Program-made: the position numbers and the translations under genes
In this document: positions 42,501 through 52,700 of the stretch, piece after piece
How the letters are laid out: the number at the start of each line of letters is the position of its first letter
Position numbering within the stretch: the first letter of the stretch is position 1
The notes under the pieces: model-generated
Databases searched by the model: none
Told to the model about the DNA's origin: nothing
The model's input: the letters and a program-made list of their open reading frames with translations, nothing else
Assembly (NCBI GenBank): GCA_947652115.1
Contig: OX393570.1
Span: forward strand, 251,006-315,005
Reading direction: 5' to 3'
Length of the DNA stretch: 64,000 bases
From: Blastomussa wellsi
Lineage: Eukaryota; Cnidaria; Anthozoa; Scleractinia; Plerogyridae

Positions 42501-45500
42501 TGATCATCAGAGCCTTGTTGATTGGGGTCTGTATGTTGTTTCTTGTTTGTAGTAGCTTCATGAGATTCTCTTTCAATACTAGAATTCTCCACTGCAATAG
42601 AAAAAAAAATTAAATTAATTAGAATAATACCAATCCGTAAATTTACAGTGCAGACACAAACCATGAACGCTTGACATTTATTGTTACATTTTTTGTTATG
42701 ATTATCCAATGAGAGATCTTGACATAGACCAAAGGATTAGTATTTTCAGCACCTAAGAAAGCCAATTCTTCTGTTTATATGTACAATAATTGAATGGCTA
42801 ACATTGGATAATGGTAAAAAAATGTAAAAATAAATGTCAAGTGTTCACAGTTCAAGTGTCCTCACTGCAATGTAGCTTTGCAAAACGGGTTCCACACTCC
42901 ATAAGGCTGATATCAATATTGCCCTAATACCCTACCAGTTATGACAAAATTATCAATACCAGAAAATTGTGAAGAGAAAAACATTTATCAATTACCAGAA
43001 AATACTGGAGGAGAAGGAACATGTAGTTAATTCTATAAATTATTACGCTAACAAAAGTTGGGAAGTATCCTAATTGTGACAACTATTACTTTAAGCATGT
43101 TACTGAGAAATAGACTACATCCAAACTGTTTCCACAAAGACATTGCATACTGCCCCTTGCTTACTTAATGAAGATGTCTCCTCAGCATCATGTTGCTGAT
43201 GGTCAGCTTGTAAAGCTGTCGATGAGCACTGACCCAGAGCAGATCCATTAGGTGATCCCAAAGGATCCAACCCCAAAGGCACAACTCTGCCATCAACACT
43301 AATCAGGTTAAAATCTGGCTTCATTCTTTCATGCAACTGTCCTCTCTCTAAGTGATTTGCTTCACCAGCTGTTACAAATAAAGGGGGATTAAAAACTAGA
43401 AAATGGAATCTCACAAAATGATACAAGATATATGCGTGCATCATCCAAATTAACAGTTTTACTGTTATAATTTGTTCTTATTTAACAATGAATCATAAGT
43501 CTTTTTATTTTTTCCCAGAATCCCATGTGGGTACTCCCTTATATGGGGACATGAGTGATGGCACTGGCTAGTCTTTTTGTGGTAGTGGAGCAGCTCTTGT
43601 AAGCTTGTAATTCTACTGGTAGCAGTTGCTATTGTTTTAGGGGCTAGGAGCATTGTTTCTGTTGTTTGTTCACACAGGGTATCAAGCCATTCATGTGAGA
43701 CCTTAAGAGAGCTGCTACATCACCCTCTTTTTGACCCCTTAGTCCTAAACAGGGTATATAATTTAACCAAGTCTGTCCTAAACAGGGTATATAATTTAAC
43801 CAAGTCTGTCCTAAACAGGGTATATAATTTAACCAAGTCTGTCCTAAACAGGGTATATAATTTAACCAAATCTGTCCTAAACAGGGTCTGGAGCTGTCCT
43901 AGACGGGGTATGGCTTCAAGACTTTCATCAAGTTTAATTTAAGAATATTCGAAATCAGAAATGTTAATCACTATTTAGTTAACCGGTCATCAGTCAACAT
44001 TAGACCATTTTCTGGACTTAGATATTACATTATAGTATAAAAACCTTTTATTTTGGCATAAAAACGATCAGGGGTTTCAAACCTCCTGTGGCACCCCTCT
44101 AGTACCAAAACATAGGTCAAGCTCCCACTACCACCACCACGCCAAGAATCTATACTCTGAAGGTCTCATCAACCAGCTGCCACATGTTTAGGGAGGATGG
44201 GCACCTGGTATGTCCAGGGGGCATCCACTGATGTGCACAGCCAGTCCTGCAGGTGGAATAAAGCTGCCATTTGGCAATCCCCACAAAGCAGCCACAGCTC
44301 CCACGGCCAATTATTGAACCTGCCACACTGACTAGGTCAAGAACTTGCTAACATCACTGAAAATCACATACTATTGCTGTATGATAACATTTCTCAACAA
44401 ACAAACAAACAGATCAATAAGCACAGAAAAATTTGTACCCTCACTGTGAAAGGAACTAATAACTTTACCTCCAATTTCTCTGTATACAGAGCGAGGGAAT
44501 GTCATCTCCATTTCCTCTTCATGACTCGCACTACTGTTATGTTGAAAATGGGATGAAAGTTGCTCCTCTATGTTTCCATCCACAATAAAGCAGTCTTGAT
44601 CAGAGCCAGTACGACCTGAATCACAACACTCTGATGACGCACTGGGAAGAATATGCTTCTCTTGGTATTTATTGTCGACTGAACCAGCACATGGTGTTGA
44701 AATGGTAGCATCCTTTTTAGGTGTGGGAGATGATAAGTCACCTTGGGAATGTGAAATGCCATGATTTTTTTCTTTACTGTTTTGAAATCCATAGTTGACA
44801 TCTTGAATAAAAAGAGAAAGAGAATTTTATGGAAATAATTTATTATCGGATTGCTATGTAGACACTGCTTTTTGCACCATGTTTGCAAAACAGTGAAATA
44901 ATATTTCACAATGAAACTACCATCTAAAACCAAAACTAAAGTAATAACTTTGGTCAATGAAAAAGAATGCAGACAAATCCAGTGAACCAATCAAAACACG
45001 AAGTAATTACACATGACCGACACAAAGTGCGGGAAAGCGTGCGCAGAGGAGTTGTGATTGGTTTTGGTTTTACTCCTAATTGGTTAAAAAAGTGGTGCAA
45101 GATTTTTAAACCAATCACTGAGCAAAGTAATGCAAAACAAAAGCAAATGCAGAAAGTATTTCTTTCGGCACTGAAGTGAAAACACTCTAGACACTGTTTC
45201 CAACATGGTGGCATGCATGGAGGAAAAATTATATAGCATATTAAATTCATATTTTCCATGACAATACAGAGAAAACAATTTTATATATTTTTTCTGAATA
45301 ATCAGTTTCAAAAATACGTTAAAAATCTGTTTGTTGTGGAAGTTTGCTACTTTGTACACCATACATCAACATGGTGTATTAAAAACCGAAATTTATCATT
45401 ACTAGAGTCGAATTTGTCTTGTTATAACCGTAATGCTTCAAAACAAGGTTACCTCAATTCGAATGTATTTTTCCCGCGCAATTTTCCAAATTTTGACGGA

Positions 45501-45717
45501 ATCTTCGATTCATACAGATAGACAACAAGACAGTGAGCTTACAGTGAAACGAAAGTAACATTTCTGATCTCTTTAAAGACAAGAACTCTTCAATATTCTC
45601 ACCACCGAATAAAGCAAAAGCTTTCCTACCGTTTGAATTTTGTGAATGATCGTCACTAGCCCCTGTTTCTTGTCCAGGGAGCCCCTTGCAAAGTGTTGGC
45701 CCCTGCGAATCCATCAT
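36525..45717 (-). CDS. ZXDC: ZXD-family zinc finger protein (ZXDC-like), ten C2H2 fingers
   Basis: Nuclear protein of the ZXDA/ZXDB/ZXDC family, which in mammals cooperates with CIITA in transcription activation. The model has 11 exons: 45630-45717, 44469-44801, 43165-43368, 42077-42591, 41500-41625, 41036-41125, 39892-40266, 39523-39703, 39004-39168, 37814-38472, 36525-36920. The sum is 3132 nt, or 1043 aa, with phase intact. Residues about 393-685 hold ten consecutive C2H2 fingers (CX4C type), with ZXD-typical [14 protein letters not shown] and [14 protein letters not shown]; family members also have ten. The N-terminal ~380 and C-terminal ~350 residues are acidic and Ser/Thr/Gln-rich, likely activation regions. 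The start is ATG at 45717, with a second ATG just after. It is divergent with TADA3. The vertebrate paralogs arose later, so this is probably pro-orthologous to all three. Confidence 0.85.
37076..37177 (-). mobile_element. Short Penelope-like insertion, copy 4
   Basis: A 102-bp insertion flanked by TTTTAAATTAATC (37063-37075 and 37178-37190). The body is in minus orientation (CTCTTTACGGTGGCCAATTG, GAAACGTCAGCTC) but the right end still reads TTACCCCCTC on the plus strand. The hammerhead core is replaced by a GATTCG..CGAATC-type rearrangement. It sits in the last ZXD intron. Confidence 0.6.
37603..37635 (-). repeat. SINE family A head fragment
   Basis: On the minus strand TGGCCTAATGGTTAGTGCGC matches the A-box region of the family A SINEs; the remainder is missing. 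Confidence 0.5.
43742..43890. repeat. 33-bp minisatellite, about 4.5 units
   Basis: Units start at 43742, 43775, 43808, 43841 and 43874 (partial), each with GTCCTAAACAGGGTATATAA followed by TTTAACCAAGTCT. They are almost identical. The array lies in an intron of the ZXD gene. Confidence 0.9.
44975..45140 (+). repeat. Dispersed repeat family C, copy in ZXD intron 1
   Basis: Carries GTGAACCAATCAAAACACGA, GATTGGTTTTGGTTTTACTC and AAACCAATCACTGAGC in the order seen at 20535-20725. Confidence 0.65.
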
Positions 45718-46082
45718 GGCGCTCCCCGCACCGCCAACAAGAAATCCAAGATGGCGATTTCGTTCAAGCGATTGCGCAATATTCGCCAAAACTCCCTTGA
45801 GAGTGGAGGACGGTTTTGGTATATTCTATGTGAAGTTGAATTCCTTTTAAAGCTGCGAAATTATTTCTTTTTCACGGTAAGCATGGTATATCTACAACTT
45901 ACAGAAAAAAGAATCTAAAATATTCAACATTTTTTTCGGCCGAGTTTCGCATGGGTACTTGGTTCCCAGACTTCCTTCTAAGAATAGGAGCGGCTACTCA
46001 GTACATGTTGTGATAATCTTTTATTTGCAAGAAAGTGGGACAGATTTCCAAAGAAATTCAGCATTTTCTCTGAGAAGAAGCG
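45718..46082. promoter_or_regulatory. Divergent ZXD/TADA3 promoter
   Basis: A 365-bp spacer between opposed start codons. CAAGATGGCG at 45747-45756 is a YY1-type site. CACG|GTAAGC at 45873-45882 could be the donor of a TADA3 5' UTR intron. No TATA box is evident. Confidence 0.6.
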
Positions 46083-47435
46083 ATGTCTAACGTGATAGAT
46101 GATGGAAAGGGTGATACAGACCCCTGTCCACTCCAGTACTTTGATTTCAAAATGGTGGATCATAAGACCATGTGCCCATTTTATACCTCTTTGTTGACAC
46201 GCTCAGCTGAACAAGGAATAGCCCCAGAGGATCTTCACCTGCTACAGAGCGACCTGGAAACTCTTCTTGCCGGTGCCAATCGGCGAATAAGACAAATAGA
46301 TTCCGAGACTAAACTGTTGGTTGACTGGGCAGAGAAAAAAGACAAGAAAAGCGTTCGACAGAGAGAACTGGAGATTCTAAGTTCACTGCAGTCTACTTTG
46401 AAACGTAGTCGACCTGCAACAGAGGAAAAGGGGGCCAAACGACAGAAACTGGAAGAGTCGAGGAGCACTAGTCCAGCTAGTCTGCCTGCAGGAAGATCGA
46501 AAAGCAAACAATCGGCGTCTTCTGAAGGAAGTCAAGAAGAAGAAACGTTTCCCCCGAGCGTTAAAGCAAAAAGCGACGCTCCTAACCGCTTCTGGACAGC
46601 TGTGGAACCTTACTGCGCCGACATCACGGTTGAAGATCAGAAATTCCTTGATGATTCCTTAAAAAATCCGGATGATGAACAAGAATATTTTAAAATCCCA
46701 CCTTTAGGCACACATTATGGAGCAAAATGGGCACAAGAAGATCTGCTTGAAGAGCAGGAAGAAGGTTCTAGAATGCAAGAGAAGAAGTTACGTGGCACTT
46801 TAACTAATACGACTAGTGACAATACCAATAAGTCAAGTGAAGAAAAAGCTATGCTCAAAAAATCAAATTCTACTGGACTTCAAGAAGAAGATCTGTGCCC
46901 ATTTGGGACTCTTACACAGAGATTGGTTTCAGCTTTGATTGAAGAGAACATAATAGCACCCATTCCTGAGCAAAGCTCTGGTTCAGGAAGCTCTGACAGT
47001 GCAACCACAAGGAGTGGCAATAACCCCCCACGGACCCCCACAAAGGCACCCCATGTACCTCATACCCGCACGTTAGAGGCACGCATTAGAGAGGAGCTAA
47101 TATTTCAAGGGTTGTTAGATGCTGACGATCAAGCAGATGAGGAGGTTGATGATGAAGTGTTAGCTGAACTGAAACGGCATCAGAATGAGCTTCGTGTCTT
47201 GATGGCGAAAAACAGACAACAGAAACTTGAACTATCAAAGTTAACACAAGAGGAAATTAGGAGGCAGGAACTAAAACACAGAGCTCAAGTTGCAGATGCC
47301 GAAGTCATGGAATGGTTTAGGAAAATGATGGCTTTGAAACAGAAAAGAAAGTCGCCAACTAAAAAAGAGAAAGAAGCAGCCTGGAAGGCTCTCAGAGAAA
47401 GGGAAGCAATTCTTAGGGTGCTTGGTAATTCCTGA
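46083..47435 (+). CDS. TADA3: TADA3 (ADA3), transcriptional adaptor of SAGA/ATAC complexes
   Basis: Subunit of the histone acetyltransferase module of SAGA and ATAC, working with ADA2 and GCN5/PCAF in the nucleus. A single open exon of 450 codons encodes the full protein; human TADA3 is about 432 aa. Conserved blocks are CPLQYFDFK at the N-terminus, APNRFWTAVEPYCADIT (about residues 168-184), IPPLGTHYGAKWAQEDLLEE (about 203-222), the CPFGTLTQRLVSALIEENII block (about 276-295), and the Ada3 C-terminal domain ending KSPTKKEKEAAWKALREREA. The middle is acidic and Ser-rich. The CDS has no intron, unlike its multi-exon neighbours. It is head-to-head with the ZXD gene and tail-to-tail with profilin. 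Confidence 0.95.
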   Translation: MSNVIDDGKGDTDPCPLQYFDFKMVDHKTMCPFYTSLLTRSAEQGIAPEDLHLLQSDLETLLAGANRRIRQIDSETKLLVDWAEKKDKKSVRQRELEILSSLQSTLKRSRPATEEKGAKRQKLEESRSTSPASLPAGRSKSKQSASSEGSQEEETFPPSVKAKSDAPNRFWTAVEPYCADITVEDQKFLDDSLKNPDDEQEYFKIPPLGTHYGAKWAQEDLLEEQEEGSRMQEKKLRGTLTNTTSDNTNKSSEEKAMLKKSNSTGLQEEDLCPFGTLTQRLVSALIEENIIAPIPEQSSGSGSSDSATTRSGNNPPRTPTKAPHVPHTRTLEARIREELIFQGLLDADDQADEEVDDEVLAELKRHQNELRVLMAKNRQQKLELSKLTQEEIRRQELKHRAQVADAEVMEWFRKMMALKQKRKSPTKKEKEAAWKALREREAILRVLGNS

Positions 47436-47463
47436 GTTTTTAAAAGAAAGCTATGTGTGAATC

Positions 47464-47580
47464 AGTGGCAGATCTAGGGGGAGGACTGGTGGGTCCAGTC
47501 ATCTCCCCTCCCCCATCCCTCTTTAACTCTGGGCGTCACATGCCTCTGCTACCAAACCTCAACATAGACACAGGCAGGGA
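47464..47580. repeat. hAT-like element end downstream of TADA3
   Basis: CAGTGGCAGATCTAGGGGG resembles the left end of the element at 4356. A matching right end was not found, so this is a truncated piece in the TADA3 3' UTR. Confidence 0.35.
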
Positions 47581-47908
47581 AAACCTTCAAGGGCTTTGAA
47601 AAGATGACAGATATTGCTGTCAAAATCAACCTATGGTGAAAATTAAGCGTTCAGTATTCTGTTTTGACGTAAAGTATATGAAATAATTCATACACTGTAT
47701 ATGAACTGTGGATGTAGATGAAACTGAGAGATACATCCTTTAAACTTTATTCAGTTTTCTGCAAACTTATACCACTTTATGTAAAAAAATCTGCAGCTCA
47801 CATAATATCAACATTTGTGTACAATTGACATTCCTGTGGGATTCACATACACACCCAAGAGCTGCTAGGTTCAGTCTAAAGTAACAACACCACACATGCA
47901 AAAATGTA

Positions 47909-47926
47909 AATAAAAATATATTTATT
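47909..47926. terminator. Bidirectional poly(A) region of TADA3 and profilin
   Basis: AATAAA on plus (47909-47914) and AATAAA on minus (TTTATT, 47921-47926) lie six bases apart in an AT palindrome. This gives 3' UTRs of about 480 nt for TADA3 and 275 nt for profilin. Confidence 0.6.
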
Positions 47927-48199
47927 GATCATACATAATTTTGTAGTTACTTTCACTATATACACCTTATGACTTTCATTGAGCTTTTGCTTTACGGAGT
48001 TAATGTTGACTCAGTAAAGACTGCCGAATAGGCCGTTTTGCAGGGAAGAGCACAAATATAAGTGCTGGCAAAGCACAAGAATGAGGGGGGTGGGTGCTAA
48101 ACTGCGTATTCTGCAGGGTATATCAATGTAGTAGCTATCAAATAAGAGCCTGTAGCATTCATTGTATTTCTTGCTTTGGTGTCGTTTTTCATGTCATTG

Positions 48200-49544
48200 T
48201 TAATATCCATTAGCAATGAAGTACTTTGCTAGTTTCTCGATAACAGAACAACAGCAGCCAGCCTGCATTCCATCTGAATATCCACCAATCAAAAGACATT
48301 TATTGGTTTTAACTGCAATAGCTCCTTCGTTGCCTTTGCGGCAGTAAACAGCATGTCCTGGGTCTGACCTGACAAACACATACTTTGTTCTGCTAATTGC
48401 AATGCCCTTTGAAAAGAAAGGAGTCGGATCTTTGGTGATGCCATTGATTAATGCTTGAGCCTCGCTTGGCAAAACCTGTTTCAAATTGAATCAACAAATG
48501 ATATTGATATTAGGGCGTATTTTAACAACCAACATCCTTGTTTCATGATCACAGCAGCTGATGTTGGGGAAGTGCCTTAGCTACCCACTTCACATTTTCG
48601 CTGAAAATAATCAGACCAATGGACCTATATTCTGCTATATTATATTCCATTCTACCTTCTTACAGGAGCAAGAAAAGCCCACCTCTACGATCACCTTTAT
48701 TTCAGGAAGAAAAGACCCATCTTCTCAACCCCTCTTTTTAACCACCAATCAGCACGGGAAACAGAAAAGTTAAAACATGTTTGTCTGTTGAAACGCTGTG
48801 GTGACGAAAACAGAAAATTAATTAACAACCCAGATTTGGTATTCTGTTCGACTTTTGACTTTGTATTGCCGGCTGTTCATGAGTGATTTCCGGCGAGAAA
48901 TGAGGCAGTTTCTTTTGGGATGCCGGCCAAATTGATAAATTATATTACAGTATGTCGGGTACATTTTATCATGATTGCGGCGAGCAAAATGCCCTTAGCA
49001 ACAATTCGAGATATTTGGAATGAATACATACACAATAAAACACACCTTCAAAGTAAGCTTTAACATGGAAAACTTTCTAAATAACAGAGTTTGATTGAAC
49101 TTGAGCGCTACAGAAATTTTGCAGATAAATCGGCTTTACTAGCAACAGGTCATTGCCAATTTTGAATTGACAAGCAATACAAAGAAATTCACGCGTAAGT
49201 TTATTCAGGTTTATTAATACACGGCAGACAAAGAACGATTTCGTTCCATTGAGCGATCGATTCTTCTATAGTAATAGGTCTTCTTAAAACTTGAAAATCG
49301 ATTAATCACCGCAATCAAAACAATTGGAGAGGAATCAGTACTAGTATAGTTACTCTTTTGGTACTTTTCTGAAACTCGGGCACACAGGAATGTTTACAAC
49401 GCGAAATATATTTAAACATCAACATACACACACCACAAACCCAGCGCTTGAGGCATATCTCGTCCCGTCCAGACCATGAATGGAAGCTCTTGCTACCTGA
49501 CTTGTCCCCAACAAACTTTCATCTACAAAATGTTGCCAGCTCAT
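48200..49544 (-). CDS. Profilin, actin-monomer-binding protein
   Basis: Cytosolic profilin binds G-actin and poly-proline ligands and promotes nucleotide exchange. Two exons: about 49437-49544 (ATG at 49544) and 48200-48475 (TAA at 48200-48202), giving about 127 aa, the normal size. Exon 1 begins MSWQHFVDESLLGT, the classic profilin N-terminus with the Trp used in poly-proline binding, and includes GLDGTRYASSAGF. Exon 2 encodes VLPSEAQALINGI, KGIAISRTKYVFVR, the CLLIGGYSDGMQAG segment and a C-terminal amphipathic helix (SVIEKLAKYFIANGY). The exon 1 donor is ambiguous between 49437 (GTGGTG) and 49434 (GTGTGT), which differ by one codon. It is divergent with RFC4. Confidence 0.88.
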
Positions 49545-49798
49545 TCGACCAGACAGCGAAGAGTAAAGCTACTTCTGCTTTATTCTTCCTTGAAGCATAC
49601 ATTCAAATCGAGGGACGTGCCGCTCTGAACCTGCGACACCTCGGCGTCGTCACGCAACGCTTTGGCCGTGATAATAATCGAGACGCAGTCTGGGGCTTAG
49701 TACCGCGAAAACTCATTGGCGGGAAACGTGGTCCGCCATCTTTGACATAAACAAAACACGCTATTTGTGTTCCTGAAAGATCGGGATTTAAAGCAGCG
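49545..49798. promoter_or_regulatory. Divergent profilin/RFC4 promoter
   Basis: A 254-bp spacer between opposed starts. GTCCGCCATCTTT at 49731-49743 is a strong YY1-type motif on the minus strand (AAAGATGGCGGAC). It is locally CpG-rich compared with the surroundings, with no TATA box. Confidence 0.6.
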
Positions 49799-52700
49799 AT
49801 GGATGCCTTTCTACGTGGACAGAGTTCTGCTGCTAGCTCTTTAAAGCAAAAGCAGCAAGTCAGCGAAGAAACCGCCGGACCTTCAAGCAAAAGAATCATC
49901 ATTCCATGGGTCGAAAAATAGTGAGTTGTTTTGCCATTCAACAAGTTCCTTAGCTTCTTCGACCCATCGCTCCTGACATCTGTGATTATCGTTTTAACTA
50001 TCCCTTTTTACTTGCTCACAACAAATCCCTTCTCGCAAAGAGTAGGGCACGGAGTTCCCGGGCATATGTGGGAGATCTGTCTTTTCAGAAGAATTTCTGG
50101 TCAAAATCCCAAGGGACCAAGAGTTGAGACCTCTCAATTCCTGGGTTGAAGCTCGTGGCATTTGCACAAGTGCTTAATTTGAAGAAATATGAATAAAATC
50201 AAATCATTGCAGATAAAGTGCAGATGAAGTCATTGAAGTGTATGGTAAAGAAATTATCCTCACATTTGGGCTACTGTCAAACTTAAATGTTTTATGAATG
50301 TTTATTATGTAGTGACCAATCACAATAATGTTCAGAACACGGGAACAAAACTAAAACCACAAACTATTACTGTTGCTGTTTGCAGTTTAGTTTTCTCACA
50401 CCTTATTGTCTTTTTCCTTTTAACACAGTAACTGCATAAATATTTCTGCTGTTCATGGTTTTCTGAGCTTCATAATAAGAATTTAAGCTATTAGAAGGGA
50501 ACCTAAAAAATTCCTTTGTACTCAATTTTCTTTTTGTATTATTTTTAAATATTTAACCAGTCGTCCAAGGTCTGTAGATGATGTTGCTTACCAAGATGAA
50601 GTGGTATCTGTGTTAAAGAAGACATTGGAGGGAGCTGATCTTCCTAATTTGTTGTTTTATGGCCCTCCTGGTACAGGAAAAACATCCACTATACTCGCCA
50701 TTGCACGACAACTGTTTGGGTATGTACTGGTGGTGTACAAAAAATATCTTTTCCCCACTCATTAATTTCCTGATTCTATACTGCAAATTATGAAAGCCAC
50801 TTAATTTATTTATAAATCAAGACCTCAAAGTTTGATTCAGACTTAAGGGTTCATAACAAAAATGTGTAGTCCTATAGAATATACATATCTCCCCACCCCC
50901 CACCCCTTGAAATTCCAATGAAGCTTCCATTCTTTCTTCCCGTTCCACCCCAGGAATAAATGCACATGCACAACTGGTCTTTCATTTACCTAAGGGGCCA
51001 CCAAGAAAAACAGAAAGATGCTACATATTTGAAACTTTGCTTTGGAGATATTTTATCTTATTCTGTTTGTTTCTGCTGTTTAGATCTGAAATGATGAAAG
51101 CACGAGTACTTGAATTAAACGCATCAGATGAGCGTGGAATACAGGTCTGTAAAACATTTTGCCAAATTATCTCTAGATTTACAGTTGTCAAGGTGAGTGC
51201 TGTAAAACTTCAGCCATTAATTTATTCTGTTAAATGGGCATTAGAAAGTGACAGATGGGCTGAAGTAAGGAATTGATGAGAGATGCTCACTGTGGAACAT
51301 AGACGTCATTTCCTTGTGTGCTTTCAAAGGCTGGGGCACACTAGGAGAGAAGTTGTAGGGTGTCAGGGCCCTGTGACAAGTTGTTCCATGTGTACTGCTT
51401 CCATTTAACTACTTGCTGTGACAAGAGGCACATCAGGAAGCAACAGGTTGCTACAACAATTTGGCTCGTGTGACAAAGTAAATATTAGTGCAAGTGGTTG
51501 TTGCTGGACAGAATTTTGTCACTGATCAGTCACATGAATACAAAGCAGTTTGATTTTGTGTAACAGATGGCAGCAACAAATTCTGTTGCAGCGACCAAGA
51601 ATGTACCAGGTCACATAAAGCAAACTGCACAGCGACTTGTTCATATGACATGTCACAGTGACTGGTCACCTAGTGTGTTTAGGTCTTACCACTATAGAGC
51701 AAAGGATCGTGTCAGAATGTCATAAATGCAATTAATAGTCTAAAAGAATAATAGTGCAGACATTAGCCTGAATTTCATTAAGTTCTCATAAATTCTTAAA
51801 TTGTTTTCAGGTGGTGAGAGACAAAGTGAAGAAGTTTGCACAACTAGCAGCTTCTGGTATTCGGGCAGAGTAAGTTTTGTCATATACAAGCCTGCAGACA
51901 TCATTAACTTTACAAAATTTTGCAAACTGAATTGGATCAGTTGAATAGCTTGCTCTACAGTGATCCCTCTTAAGGTACAAGCAAATTCAGGAATCCCTTG
52001 TTGAGGGATGATTGCATGCTGTTACAAAAAGATTGTTCTGGTAATACCCACTTCTTAGTCCTTTACTTTTTGTTTCAGTGGCAAACCATGTCCAGCCTTC
52101 AAGCTGGTTATTCTAGATGAAGCAGATTCTATGACACCAAGTGCTCAGGTTTGATTTTCTTTACCTATTCAGGGCTAAACTCAAAATATGAATTGTCCTT
52201 ACTCATTACCACACATGTTTTGCAAGGAGTTGTGAGAATTTGGCAGTACATCAGGACAACATCTTTCTTTTATTTTCTTTATCCTTGTATTTTGTCTCAT
52301 TGTATAATGATGATGTTATGACAGGAAACAGGCTTTTTGTCTTCTGTTCAATAGGCAGCCTTGAGAAGAACCATGGAAAAAGAGACAAAGACAACAAGAT
52401 TTTGTCTTATTTGTAACTATGTTAGCAGGTAATAAATGAAATGTATGTAGGCAGAACTTTTGCAAATTAAGGAATATTGAACACTTTGCTCCCTCACTAA
52501 GGGTAGCTATGGATTGCACCAAATGTGTTGTTCCAAAAAAAAACATCCATGCCACTCTCAAAGAAGGTATTTTCGGGTTTTGTACCCTTCCACCCCTCTG
52601 GAAGTAGTAATTTCCAGTGACCTCCTTGGTGTATAGGATTTTGTGGAACTGTACAATGATCCTCATTAGTCTATTGCATCCTCACAAGTTTTCAATGTTT

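Noticed and set aside
44954..45362. Minus-strand ORFs of 92-101 codons in ZXD intron 1
   Set aside because: They are readings through the family C repeat and AT-rich intron sequence.
49603..49944. 113-codon minus-strand ORF across the profilin/RFC4 spacer
   Set aside because: Overlaps RFC4 exon 1 in antisense and the divergent promoter; the profilin start is clearly the MSW at 49544.
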